A stretch of 64,000 nucleotides of DNA from Galaxea fascicularis. Lineage: Eukaryota > Cnidaria > Anthozoa > Scleractinia > Euphylliidae. Shown piece after piece: positions 22,034-33,290 of this stretch. The notes beneath the pieces were generated by a model. It was given only the letters and a program-made list of their open reading frames with translations. It did not search any database and was not told where the DNA came from. The stretch's first letter is position 1; each line of letters starts with the position of its first letter. The stretch covers positions 3,477,013-3,541,012 of the forward strand of contig OX419341.1 in assembly GCA_948470475.1 (NCBI GenBank), in the 5' to 3' direction. Position numbers and translations under genes: made by a program.

Positions 22034-25000
22034 CTGATCAAAAATTGTTTAAAAAAGAGACCTTAAGTCGCTTCATCACAGGAAAGGTTGAATCGCGACA
22101 ATTAAGGGGCCAAGAGCTCGCTCGATTCATTCTAAGACACGTACTTCAGAAATATCAGTATGCTTAGTCATAAACCATTCCCTACGGGCTTGCAGTTAAT
22201 GAGAAGGAGACCAGGAGAGCAAGGAAGGAAGGAAGAAAGGAAGGTAACAAGCAAGCAAGCAAACAAAAAAAAGCGAAAAGGAAGAAAAATTAACACTGAG
22301 TCGCGCAGATACCCCCAAATATCTCAAATCCAACAACCTGGATTAACTTAACAAGAAGAAAAGTCGTCTACGTTGATACGCCAACGAAACGAAAGGCAAT
22401 CTTTCCAACCTCTTACCTCCGCAAAAAATCTGATAGACTAGAGCAAGTTGCCGTTACAAAGAACATCGAGGACCAAGGGCTGTTACCTCACTTACCTTTC
22501 AGTTGTAGATGGTTTTCCCCGCGCTCCTCTGTAGTCGTGAGTGTACTCGGTTTGCCAATGAAGAGCAGGGGTCTGCGCTGAAAACAGGCAAAGAAAACGG
22601 AATGAAAGAAAGAAACGAGAGGAAGTGATATTGAAAATGAAAGGTAACATTATTTTACGATCCTAACCGAATATAAAGGATTTGCTAATCTACGATCAAT
22701 GGCTCAGTCGCTTGACCGGGGTGCGATGGTGATGCCGAACATGACCGAACGGCGCGTCAGCTAAAATGTTGAGAACACAGTACCTTTTGAGTTCGGTCTA
22801 AAGCGATCTGTTTTCCACGCGGTTTTTGGTTTGTAGTTTGGTAGTTCTGAAGTAATGAGACAACATCATTAGCAAAAGCAAGCTTGCAGCTTGCCATTGT
22901 TAAAAATTGAGAGGTCTTACTGCGTGTTGAGTTAAGATAATAGCAAAGAAGACTTGCACCAGGTTTGCATCCTTTGCGCGTCTCTAGTTCTCTCATCCCT
23001 TTAAACCTTAAGGGCTGGTTCACACTTTCACATAAGCAAAAGCATAAGGATAAACATAAGAAAAATATATGTGTGAACCGGGGTTATATAAGCATAAGCA
23101 AAGGCACAAGGAATGGAACTTTTCCCATTCCTTGTGCTTATGCCTATGCTGCTTATACTTATGTAACCCCGTTTCACACATATAATTTTCTTATGCTTAT
23201 GTTTGTGCTTATGTGTTTATGTCAAAGTGTGAACCAGCCCTAAGAGTGATCAGCATCAAATTTCTTCTTGTAATATCAACGCTTTATAAAACAGAGTGGT
23301 CACGAGAATTAAGTACATGATCACACAAGGTGAATTTGGGGTCATCTTCAATGTAAAAACCTGACAGGGCTTTCTTTGTTTTATGAGGTATTGTTTTGCT
23401 GTACGCTATTGTTTATGTTTTTTTCTTTGTTTTACGTCACTCGTGAGTTTCACAGGTTTATACACCGAGGATGAGCCTGAATTTGCTTGATATTTTAACA
23501 AATTCTTCCCCCTGCTTGTATAGGAAGTGTATAGGAGTAACAAAAGAGAATGTGAACTTTGAGCGTAGGGTTTAAAGGCTTAAACTGAAACATTCTGTAC
23601 CGAGGTATGAGGAATACTGAAAAACCTCACCCAGTGGTCTAGCGTTGAACACTGAATTGTAAGTTGTGGTGAAGAAGCGGCTCTTGTTATGCTGTAACAT
23701 GTTGGGTGCTGATTGTGTCTCACGGATGGGGGGTAGATTCAACGCTGGGTTGTTCTTCCACACCAAGTACGCCTACGAAAATAAGAAGAAAATACAAAGT
23801 AACATGGAATGTTGGTGTTCACAAAACCTCTTAGTATTGTTACACTTCCGAAATTCGTTTATCGTGATCCGTTTTCGCAATTACTGACAAGAGTGAAGTT
23901 GGAGCGAGATTCAATAGGAGTTAGGTCATTTCACCAGCAAACGTGTTAAAATTCGTGAATAAGCTAGAAACCAGGATACAATTGCTCTAAAAAAAGATCA
24001 GATTATATGTACATGTGATGACAAGCACTTACAGAGTATGACTCTTTTCCAAGTTCCGGATTGCGATTGGCACGCTTTTCAAGACTGGCAGCTTAACAAA
24101 ATTCGCCCCGGTAACATTCGGGAACTCAAGACCAAACCGAACGTTATTACCACTATACCCTGCTAGATTGGCCTGAAGCAGGGAAGCCTACCATGCGGGC
24201 ACCATAAAGAAGAAGGAAAGAGACAAGGCATGCGCGCAAAGACTGCGGAACACGTGCTCCTCTCGTTTCGCGCGCCATGTTGCCTCCTTCCCTTCCACTT
24301 CCATCAACCTCGTTCCTTGGAAACTGGGACGAAGCGGGGACACCGGGGATGGGCTGCTATATAAGCTCGGGGGTGGGTAGTAGATATGAAAGAATGAAAG
24401 CGAAATGGATGCTGAAAGAGTGGTCACCAGGGACACGGCAGCGCTAAAGCGGAATGTGGCAGTCTTGAGGCGTAATGATGATTGATGATCATAACAAATA
24501 TCTTTAGTTTCTGAGACACAAAGTGAGTGACCGGACCACGATCAAAAGGATGCAAAAAAGCTGATTCGTGTTAACTGCGCGTCATTTTGACCGTGACAGA
24601 GGAACTTCAGTGTTCACGAAGTGAACTCGCAACCCCTCTACAGATCACTTTAGGTAAAGAAACTGCCTCGTTTATTTCAGTTCTAAAATGTCAATTTCTA
24701 CCATTCTTCCGGTTGTTTCAATGGAGTTATCTTTTATATGAAGGAATGCGTCTAAAGCACCATCCGGGTAATCTTCTCTAACAAAAAAAGAACCACGAAT
24801 CTATACACTAGCGCTTATTTTCTTCACCTGGAAAATTTCCCTTCTCCTATTTGCTTTTGGTTGGACACTTTGATTTCCTTTGAAAACAGTCTTCTACCGC
24901 AACTACCCCATCCGTTTTCCTTCTAAAATGTGGGGGGGGGGGGGGGGAAGAAGCCCGGGAGAAGAGGAGGGAGTGGGGGTGGGAGCGGTTTTGACCACCA

Positions 25001-26270
25001 GTCCCTTTACCCCTTCAATCATGAAAATAATAAAACAATAAATTAAGTTCTTTATCCAAGGTCTACAAAGATGACGGATCCATTCTAGGTCACCGGGATA
25101 GCATTTCTCACATTGGTTGGGTATCTAGCAAGGAAGTAGTTAAGATAGAATCAAGGCTTGGATGAATACCTTATCTGGGTATTGATATGGGTTGATCAAG
25201 GCAGCATGTGGATTGTTCTTTCGATGCACTGAGGAGGGCTGAACATTGTGCCGACAGTAAGCCAACTGTGGCGTTCTGAAAGTTGACTTGTAATGGCTGG
25301 ACTCAAACGGCCAACCGGACGGGAGGTGCTCGGCAGTTCGCATCCTGGATAAAAACGGCACAATTCGTTACTGTAATAATTCAGTAGTATTGTGATTTTA
25401 AGACGTCTAATTGACGAATTTAACTCATGAAAATGTTTTAAGGCATTTACAAGAAATTAAGAATTGTAGGTAAAACATAATTCAGCACATGTGAAATGCG
25501 ACGTCTAGCGTAACCCTTTTAAACCCAAGAGTGACCAGCATCAAAATTCTCCTTGTAATTTCAATGCTTTACAAAGCTAAGCGGTCACGAGAATTTAGGA
25601 CAGTATCACACAAGATGAATATGCTTGATACTTTAACAACTTCTCCCAACCACTTCTACAAGAAAAGTGTAGGAGCAACAAATGAGAATTGAAATTTTAA
25701 TCTTGGAGCTTAAAGGGTTAGGGTTTTCCAATCGACCTGACTGATTTACCTCTAACAGAAATTGGCGTCAAATTACGTCAATTAAACCCGCCAGAGGCAA
25801 CATGGAAAAGATTTGAAAAACCCTCCACTTGACATTTTTTTCCTTCTCCGACCACTGCTCTGTCCGCCGTTTCAAATTCCATTAATCATGCGGTCCATGC
25901 ATGTCGAAGACTGACTATAATTCGACTCGGTACCAAACAAATCCGCTTGGAAAGTGAATCAGTGCAGTCATTAGTCCAATGCCAGCGGGACAGCTGAAGA
26001 GATCTGGAGAGTCGGTGGAGATCTCAGCTGTGGGTTTTATTTTGAAAATTTCTCGTTATTTTCTCGCTGTGAATTGTAATGAATTAAAATTCATATCTGT
26101 GAATTACTATTACTTTCAGTCATATTACACACCATGCTAACGCCGTCTGCCACAACGGCAAACGCACGACTATCACCACGTTTCAGTAAATCGATTACAA
26201 TCATTTCCAACTCTGGGTTACCTTTGCGGGTAAGCTGGCGTACAAGTTGCTCCCACATAATCTCTGGCAT
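21826..26270 (-). CDS. Unrecognised small protein, five exons, about 247 codons
   Basis: Exons 26131-26270 (ATG at 26270), 25170-25344, 23631-23772, 22496-22577 and 21826-22033 join in phase throughout. Exon 1 begins MPEIMWEQLVRQLTRKG and contains LLKRGDSRAFAVVADGV, weakly like the end of a death-fold/CARD helix bundle. Later exons carry aromatic repeat-like motifs: SSHYKSTFRTPQLAY, SRFFTTTYNSVFNARP and ALHWQTEYTHDYRG. Such Tyr/Phe-Ser/Thr patterns recall small axonemal or microtubule-inner proteins, but I cannot name a family. The last exon ends with a hydrophobic stretch before the stop, so an unused donor within it is possible. An in-frame stop lies between the exon 1 acceptor and the ATG, supporting the chosen start. 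A canonical polyadenylation signal follows 18 nt after the stop. Confidence 0.55.
22496..22577 (-). CDS. Unrecognised five-exon gene, exon 4
   Basis: The exon lies between a gttttcag acceptor and a GAAAG|GTAAGT donor. After two completing bases it reads QTPALHWQTEYTHDYRGARG and then KPSTTE. It exits in phase 2. Confidence 0.6.
23012..23240. mobile_element. Foldback MITE, 229 bp, TAA target duplication
   Basis: Nearly the whole element is one palindrome: it begins gggctggttcacac and ends gtgtgaaccagccc, with arms meeting near 23125. TAA at 23009-23011 and 23241-23243 is a 3-bp duplication as in PIF/Harbinger MITEs. Confidence 0.8.
23339..23477. mobile_element. hAT-like MITE, 139 bp, 8-bp TSD
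   Basis: The direct repeat tgaatttg (23331-23338 and 23478-23485) flanks imperfect terminal inverted repeats of about 25 bp (gggtcatc.../...gatgagcc). An 8-bp duplication fits hAT elements. Confidence 0.7.
23631..23772 (-). CDS. Unrecognised five-exon gene, exon 3
   Basis: From a ttttcgtag acceptor to a CTGG|GTGAGG donor. It reads AYLVWKNNPALNLPPIRETQ and continues with a segment containing FFTTTYNSVFNARP. It exits in phase 1 and joins exon 4. Confidence 0.6.
25170..25344 (-). CDS. Unrecognised five-exon gene, exon 2
   Basis: The exon has 58 codons after one completing base, ending PYQYPDK at a GTATTC donor in phase 0. It contains the SHYKSTF motif and is rich in His, Asn and Pro. It joins directly to AYLVWKNN of exon 3. 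Confidence 0.6.
25511..25730. repeat. TAACCC-family dispersed repeat, copy d
   Basis: It begins taacccttttaaacccaaga, ends gcttaaagggtta, and is uninterrupted. It serves as the template showing the two insertions in the 22996-23579 copy. Confidence 0.7.
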
Positions 26271-27654
26271 AAGTAGTCCAAGGAAACTGCTTCTTTCTCA
26301 TTCCAGACGCTGAAAAGCAAACGAACAAACAATCAATACAATTAGATGGATTGACACGCTAGCGACATATAAACACTCGCGTTTGCCGATCAATCACCGA
26401 AAGATTTTGGCAAACGAAGTTTCAAAATTAACCACAAACCTGTGATTGGAGGGTCGGGCTCCGTTCCCCAAGGTGGATTTTTCACGTTACTTGCCACCGG
26501 AGAAGTTATTTCTCTTTCCTCTGCGGGCATATTGCAATTGTAGTTGCTCACTTGACGAGATGAACTTGAATTCGATGATCGAAACAGCTGTCTCAACTTC
26601 CCGGCTTTGAACTCAATTTCATAAGCACGTAATATTCATTGAGCAAGTCCTTTGTGGATTAAATGACCTCCTCAATCACGCAAAAGAAATATGCTTCGTC
26701 AAATTCTTCACAATATCGCTGTCTTTTCCAGCTGCGAACCAGAAGCTCTCAAGGTTGTAATTTATTCAGTTTTGTCCAATAATCAAACATGACTGATAGC
26801 TCTCATTGGACAGTGGTTGCTAGGAAACTGTTCTGTTGTCGGCTGTCACGCGAAAATCAGCGTGACGCAAGGCATTTTCAAAGTGAGAAACTCAATCTGA
26901 GTTGCTTCTAAGGGGGACAACTCGAAAGGTTACCTATTTAGACCTCACAGTGCGCAAAATGGTAATGAATTAAAGGAGGTAGCTTGCTTATGAAATACAC
27001 TCTTTTTTCGCGATTTGAGCCTGAAAACGTTCTTGAGGTGTTCTTAAGTTATGTTATGGCGAAAAACTGCGCCGCATCACGATCCCATATCGAACGACCA
27101 CTGACCACAGATTAATCACATCACTTTTATTCAAATAGTAATTGAATTGTGTTGAATAAATGGATGAAAGAATCAGAGCAATAGGATTTATCGTTACGCA
27201 ACTTATAATTTCTCGTACAATGATGTCACTGGAAAATAATGTTACTCTAGTTTCACGCTCATATTTTACTCACTTCTGTGACGGGTCGTAGCTTGGTGCT
27301 GGTTAGCCTGAAACTGGTGAGCTCGGTACTGGTGAGCGTATACTACCGGTTAGCAAAACGTGTCTACCTCTTTGAAATCCAATTACAGACTGAAACCCGA
27401 CCACGTGTAAAAACAGCACACAATCTTCGACGGTATTAAAATGTCAATCAGTGTCCTTAATCTTTGACGAAATCAATGCTATAATCAGGAGGTTACTTTA
27501 CTTTCATTACCGTCTTTTTTTTTAACGAAACAAGTTACATGGTATACACACGATGCGCGCCAACCAACTGATGGTAAATTTTAAGCTCTACAAAAAGCAT
27601 TGAGCATAGAGGTTCACAACGCCAGATTTTGCAGTGAAAACGCCGAAAAAGTTC

Positions 27655-27800
27655 ATGTGAAAGCCAATCACGCGCGAGAAAACTAAACCACAAACTGTAA
27701 CGGTAATTCGTTTGTGGTTTCGTGTCGCTTCTGACGGGTTGCTATACAATTGAAAATGTCAAAATCAAATTAAAGTGTTCACGGTTTTTTAATTCGCACA
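27655..27800. repeat. Diverged copy of the 10155-10365 element
   Basis: It shares gccaatcacgcgcgagaaaa, ctaaaccac and gtaacggtaatt in order, and ends at gtgttcacggttttttaa. The ends are decayed. Confidence 0.6.
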
Positions 27801-30646
27801 GTAACTGACTCTCAGGCTGGGTATGGTCCCAGCATGTTCTTAAAATTTTGATTAATCTCAGCCTCAACGTTCTCATAAAAAAAGCCGGTTTCTTATGAAA
27901 AAAAAGAGCGTCAACCTTGAACCGAAATCAGGTAATCGGGTCCAAGGAAGCAATGCAACCAACAAGCAGAAATTACAACACAGAAGGGGAAGTCGGCGGT
28001 TCTTTGTTTTCTCGTTTCTCATCGCCAGTATTAATGTTAGTTATGTCGCTGGGACCTCATATATGTGGAAGGCATGCAAAAGGAGCACCATTAAGTTCAC
28101 AGTTGGTATGTGAAAGGGTTAAAGTTTAACTCCGGGCGAAGACAGACCAACGCCTGTATAGTCAAGGCTGAACGTGATTGTAAGACAACGCAAATGTATT
28201 CATGATCACATGCCTTTGTGGCCGGATGCAAACCCTGTCAAAACACAGCACTAGAATTTAATAAGTACCACACTAACGCATTACATCAGGTGCCCCCTAG
28301 GCTTTAGGGGCACACAAAGACTGGAATGTGCTCAAGACGTGTTGCTTTAGGACGTTTCACTCACTTTGTATTTCACCTCAAGAGCTTCGTTAGTACTGAT
28401 GCGTGTGTGGACTGTCTTCACCCGTCGGAATCAGTATCTTCATTTTAGATTGGACCGGATTGGGGCTTGTACAGACACATCTTGACCATCAATACAGAAC
28501 AAGGTGAGCTAAACCTAGCTTGAACATAGCTACGTCTGCTTCGCCCTTGACTGAACCACGCCGACAACCTCCCACTTTGAAACCAAAAAAATAGAGCCTT
28601 TTTGTCATATTTTTTTATGTCCGTCGGACGGTTGATCTCACCGTAAATGCTTTTGTGATCTCCCTGTGTCCTCACCCCTCTTTTGTTTTGTTTGTTTTTG
28701 TTTTTTTTCAATGTGTTTTTTATGAGTTTTGTCTAAATGGCAAATGCTGTTCCGGTTACTGATAACAGCTTTTCACTGAGGAACATGTTTTTAACCCGCT
28801 AAATTGCTCACAGTCGCTCTTTGATAAGTCATAGTCGAATGATATTTGTGAAATATCCTGTTTGTTTTGAAAGTCAAGCTTTGCAGTTTGATTTCCTTCA
28901 TCGTATGCGTCCCTTCAATAATTATAATTCAACCGACATCACCCCCCGCCCTCAGAAGCGCATTGACACAACTGACAACTCTGTTATATCAGATGCAGAT
29001 GGAATATTTGTTGCCATCGCTTTTAGGCCACTTCCATGTGTTACGGATTACATTACGCGTAGAATACTCTTGACTGGGCTGGAAATCGACTCAGTCACTG
29101 TTGTCAAAATTAAGTCAAATTTTGAATCACTTCAGAGTTAAAAAAGCAGAATCACACAAATGAAATTGAATCCACAAAAACCGTGAAGGGAGACATGTTT
29201 TAGCAATAAAGTAGCCTAAACGCCGCCTTTCACTTTCACCGTGGGTGGTTTCTTTAATTGTGCTGGTGAGAGCAATGGGATATCTGTAACTGGGTAATAT
29301 TGTCGGGTTGTTGCAAGCAGCGGGAAAGCCAAGAGAAAGTCAGGCAAAGTCTTTTATGCTGTGTTGTTGAGGCAGAATAAAAACCTAGATATTTTATCAG
29401 CAACACTGCAAAAAGCAGTTTAAACTATGGAGGTGCGTGGGATTCAAGACTGACTTCCTATCCTCGGAAATGTTCCACCTGCGTTGCCATGTAACCTGGC
29501 CCTGTCTGGTGCAAACCGCAGTTAAGTGCGGACAACTTTCCAAACAAGTCTACAAGAGAATTACGATCCAGCAGCTTTTTTGGCTTTATAACGCGATGGG
29601 ATTCAAAAACTGCCATGAAATCCTGAACCGCCCGCCACAGTCGAATGTGAACAGAATAACAAAATTAGTTTATGATTTATTTTTCAGTTTCGCATGAGAG
29701 TTTTAATTCCCGCAAATTGAACACTATTCGATTCGATTGATTTTTAGAGATTTCACTTGGAAATTCCAGAAAACGTGGGAATAGAAGTTTCGAAATCAAA
29801 AGCTAAGAGGGGAAGCAAAACAGAGTTTATATTTACAGTGTATTTATATTTCCGCGGGCGACACAAATTACTTTCGTGAATAATTCATAGCCATTGTCGT
29901 TCGCGCATGCTTTCAAAGCTACCTGAAAGAAAAGGAAAAATTTAATGTAAACCGATCTGCTGTCAGCAACTAAATATTCGCGATGCTTGATTCATGGGGC
30001 GATAACAGCGATTCAAGTGAATGATCTTCCCATTAAATTGCAGATTCCACAAATGAAAAGGTGAGTTTAAAATCCTGTATTGCACAGATTGCAGTTCGCT
30101 TTTGGCGAATTTCTCTGCCTCGAGGTTTGATGCATCTTTGTGGAGGTAAGCGCGCTGTGTGTGCAAAACAAAACGATTTGGTTGGAAACACTCCGTGTTT
30201 TTAAAACGTGAGGCCCGAAAGAACCGCATGAAGCACTTAAGGGCCACTGGTTCATTATAATGTGACTAACCACAGGCAAACGGCTTCGATGTTTGACAGA
30301 TTTCTAAATACAAATTTGTCGAGAATTATTCTAGAACGTTTGATCGTTTCTTCCGGAAATTTAGATTATGTTTACGCGAGAGAGAGATACATTTCCCGTT
30401 TATATTTTGAAGAACCATTGGTTACCTTTTATGCCGAGTACATATTCCAGCAAGTTGAAATTTGATGCCGGCTGAACTGGATCAACTTTACTCGATCTTC
30501 GTCGATGGTCAGGCCTGGTGGATGGTACAACGCTAGCGCTTGCAATTCGTAGACGTCAATAGTGAGTCGAAATCAGCTGTTTGTTGTGACGATTCTGACA
30601 AAATTTACGTTGATATTCGTACACATTTTTCGCCAGTAAATAGGGT

Positions 30647-30727
30647 TAGTGATTCATATGATGAAAATATTTTCCACAAGGGATACTAGTGATTCATATG
30701 ATGAAAATATTTTTCCCAAGGGATACT
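30647..30727. repeat. Tandem duplication of a 40-bp unit
   Basis: tagtgattcatatgatgaaa followed by atattttccacaagggatac is repeated immediately, with one inserted T and one substitution. It is a recent local duplication in intergenic DNA. Confidence 0.85.
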
Positions 30728-32101
30728 TAGTGTTATCTGCAAAAACGTTTCTGCGATGATATTGAATGCGTCTGAATTTATGTATGCAGTTTGAAATTAC
30801 AAGCTGTCCCTCTTTGAAAACACGAAAGTTAATGGTTTTTGTGTGGAAGATCGGGACGGTTTCCACCGTGACAAAATGTGAATGATTTTTTTTTAATGTA
30901 ATCGAACTTTATGACCACAAGGAAGTTGCAACTGCGATTAGGGATGAACTCGCGGGAAGAAATCAAAGTCGTATGTTGATGTCAAGAAAATACATTTGTC
31001 AAGATAAGGCAGGGCCACACGTGTACGATTTTTCTCCGCGTTGATGGTCATAACAAATTCATGTAGGAATACTGTGTTCACGTTAGAGTCAAGAGTATAA
31101 AAGTCTTCGTCGAATGTTCGATTTCTTGAAGCGTCGAATGCAAATTCACGCAACTAATAGTTATGTTTCTTAAACAGTCATTTCTTGTCTTTCACGAAGT
31201 TCAAGTTTCAAGATGTTTCGTCTAGTGTCTGTTAAATAGCGTTGCTCTTATTATTGTGGCCTCTTATTCAAGCGTGACATTGTTGAAATAGTTTTGACAT
31301 ATTTACCAGACAAAAATTATTCCCTTTATTGTTATGCGTCGTGGCCGCATTGCAAGATAAATAAGTAAGAGTTATTGCACTCCAAAAGCTCTTGTTGTTT
31401 CAAGACGTGACCAAGAGGTGAAAAACATGCAAACAAAAGGAGTAATTTGGTTGTTACGTTTAATTGAGTAAACTTATCCCTTCAGACAAATCGCCAAAGC
31501 ACCTATTCTATTTCTAACGCCCCCAGACAGTTTTTAACTGGAAATATTTACCATTTAAAGCTACTACACTGTATCATGCAGACATTCCCGTACTGTCACT
31601 GTGTGTGTTCAATATTTTATCCTATAAAATAAAAGGTTGTCTGATCCCCAAGAAATTATCACAGAATAATAACCACACACCCCCTCAACAGTGGGTTTTG
31701 GGTCCAATTTATATTACAGTATTGTAATGAGGAGAACCTGTGCTGTATAATAAATGAGTTCCACACAGGTTATCATGCTCCAGGCATGTTAGACTCCTCT
31801 CATCAAATGTTTCCTGCCCTGCTACTGGACTGACCCAATTATTTCAGAAAGTGAAAAAAAAGTTTGGGTTTATTAGCTGCTTCTTGTTCTTGGTCGTTTT
31901 CAAGTTTAATGATTGTTTTGTTTACATTTTAAAGTTACTCAGACATGTAAATCATCTGTTCTAATGTGTTGTGATGTTTTTTCATCCTTGCTGGTACCGT
32001 GTATGACTCATTTAAATTTCGTTTTCATTTTCATGGAGAGTAATGGGGGAACAGGGGTATGTGTGTGGGGTGGGTGGGGGGGGGGGGGGGTAGACAACAC
32101 A

Positions 32102-32464
32102 ACAGACCCTTCTCCACAATGGCAGCAATGGATTTGAATGAGTTAAAATTGAACTGAATGAAAAACTGATGCCAGAAATAGGAAGAGCACCTTTACGCTA
32201 GTAACCCTGCAAAGTTTCAGTATATCTGGTGTAATATCAGCTGAGGAAATGTAAATTGAACAATGAAAAATTTACAGACGTTTGTACGACTGGGGATATG
32301 GAGTATACCCCCAGTCATACAAACGTCTGTAAATTTTTCATTTTTCAACTTACATTTTCTCAGCTGATATTAGACCTGATATGCTGAAACTTTGCAGGCT
32401 TACTGAAGTAAAGGTGTTCTTTCTAGTGCTTGAATTTTCTGCAGCCATTTTAGAGAAGGGTCTC
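32102..32464. mobile_element. Long foldback element
   Basis: The left arm from 32102 to about 32290 and the right arm from about 32302 to 32464 are inverted copies. Best paired is atttacagacgtttgta against its complement near 32320-32335. A run of G precedes it at 32079-32090. Confidence 0.7.
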
Positions 32465-32900
32465 TTATGGTATCTTTAGAAAAAATAATTATTGCAGTCA
32501 TAAATAAAATTAATGAATTAATTAAACTTGCATCATTTATAAAATGTGGATATAATTCGTTCTCAAAGTTATTCTGAGGGGTGATTCTTGTTCTTAAATT
32601 GTTCAGATAATTACTTGGTCTTAATTTGGAAGGCACAAATTCAATATTGGCTGTTAAATATTAGTTTTTCAAAATGACAGTTCTTGACAAGCTATGTACA
32701 CAAACCAGCAAATAATCAAGTCAAAAAATCAACCCCACCTTTGTTTACAGTCTAAACTAACTGATTTTGAAGACTCACACTTTCCCATGTAGTAAATGAT
32801 CACCAAAATAATATCAATTCAAACATTTAACATTTTTCAGTGTAACATTAAAATGCCTCTCTGCTGGTTTTAAAGACCTGATAGGTAAGACTCTTCATCC

Positions 32901-33020
32901 ATGAGGTTCTGGAGACCAGTAGACCCTCCTCAAGATAATAATCACCTGCCACAACTTACCAGAATCCAGACAACAGCAACTGTTGGTGCAGAAAGTATCA
33001 GTGAAGGTTTTGAAATGCAT
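32901..33020 (+). CDS. Possible alternative first coding exon of KIDINS220
   Basis: An ATG opens 40 codons up to a GTATGT donor in phase 0, the phase accepted by the exon at 36168. It starts MRFWRPVDPPQDNNHL and ends GAESISEGFEMH. A TAA lies in frame 12 nt upstream of the ATG, so the start would be here. The ATG context is poor, and the start at 36171 fits the human protein better, so this may be a leader exon or chance. Confidence 0.3.
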
Positions 33021-33114
33021 GTATGTATCTCATTCTGAACCATGGCACCATGTGATGTAGAGTTGGTAAAACTTTTATTTCCATGCCTAATAACAGTGAA
33101 TCACCAATCAGTTA

Positions 33115-33290
33115 GTTGATTGATCAATCATTTGATCAATCATTTGATCACTCACTCACTCACTTGCTTTCTCGCTCGTTCACTCACTCACTCACTCACT
33201 CACTCACTCACTCACTCAATCAATCAACCAATAGCTTGATCAACTAATCACTTGATTGGTCGATCAATTTATCAAATAATAATTCCATTC
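33115..33290. repeat. ACTC microsatellite flanked by TTGATCAATCA units
   Basis: A run of about ten cactcact units at 33176-33218 sits within imperfect atcaatcatttg repeats. Confidence 0.85.

Larger units (their letters stand above)
22996..23579. repeat. Dispersed TAACCCTTT-family repeat, split by two nested MITEs
   Basis: The ends ccctttaaacctt and gggtttaaagg and the interior (gagtgatcagcatc, cagagtggtcacgagaatt, atttgcttgatattttaaca) match the copies at 25511-25730 and 59041-59246. It is interrupted by insertions at 23012-23240 and 23339-23477. Confidence 0.7.
26271..32101. other. Intergenic region between divergent genes
   Basis: It should hold the promoter of the unrecognised minus-strand gene near 26.3-26.9 kb, a decayed TIR element at 27.7 kb and the 40-bp tandem duplication. 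No coding exon was supported on either strand. Confidence 0.4.

Noticed and set aside
24033..24172. 46-codon minus-strand open stretch with GTAAGT donor, considered as an exon of the unknown gene
   Set aside because: Exons 25170-25344 and 23631-23772 already join in phase without it, and including it would break the frame.
33115..33290. CRISPR-like repeat array
   Set aside because: The units are short tandem tetranucleotides without unique spacers, a microsatellite.
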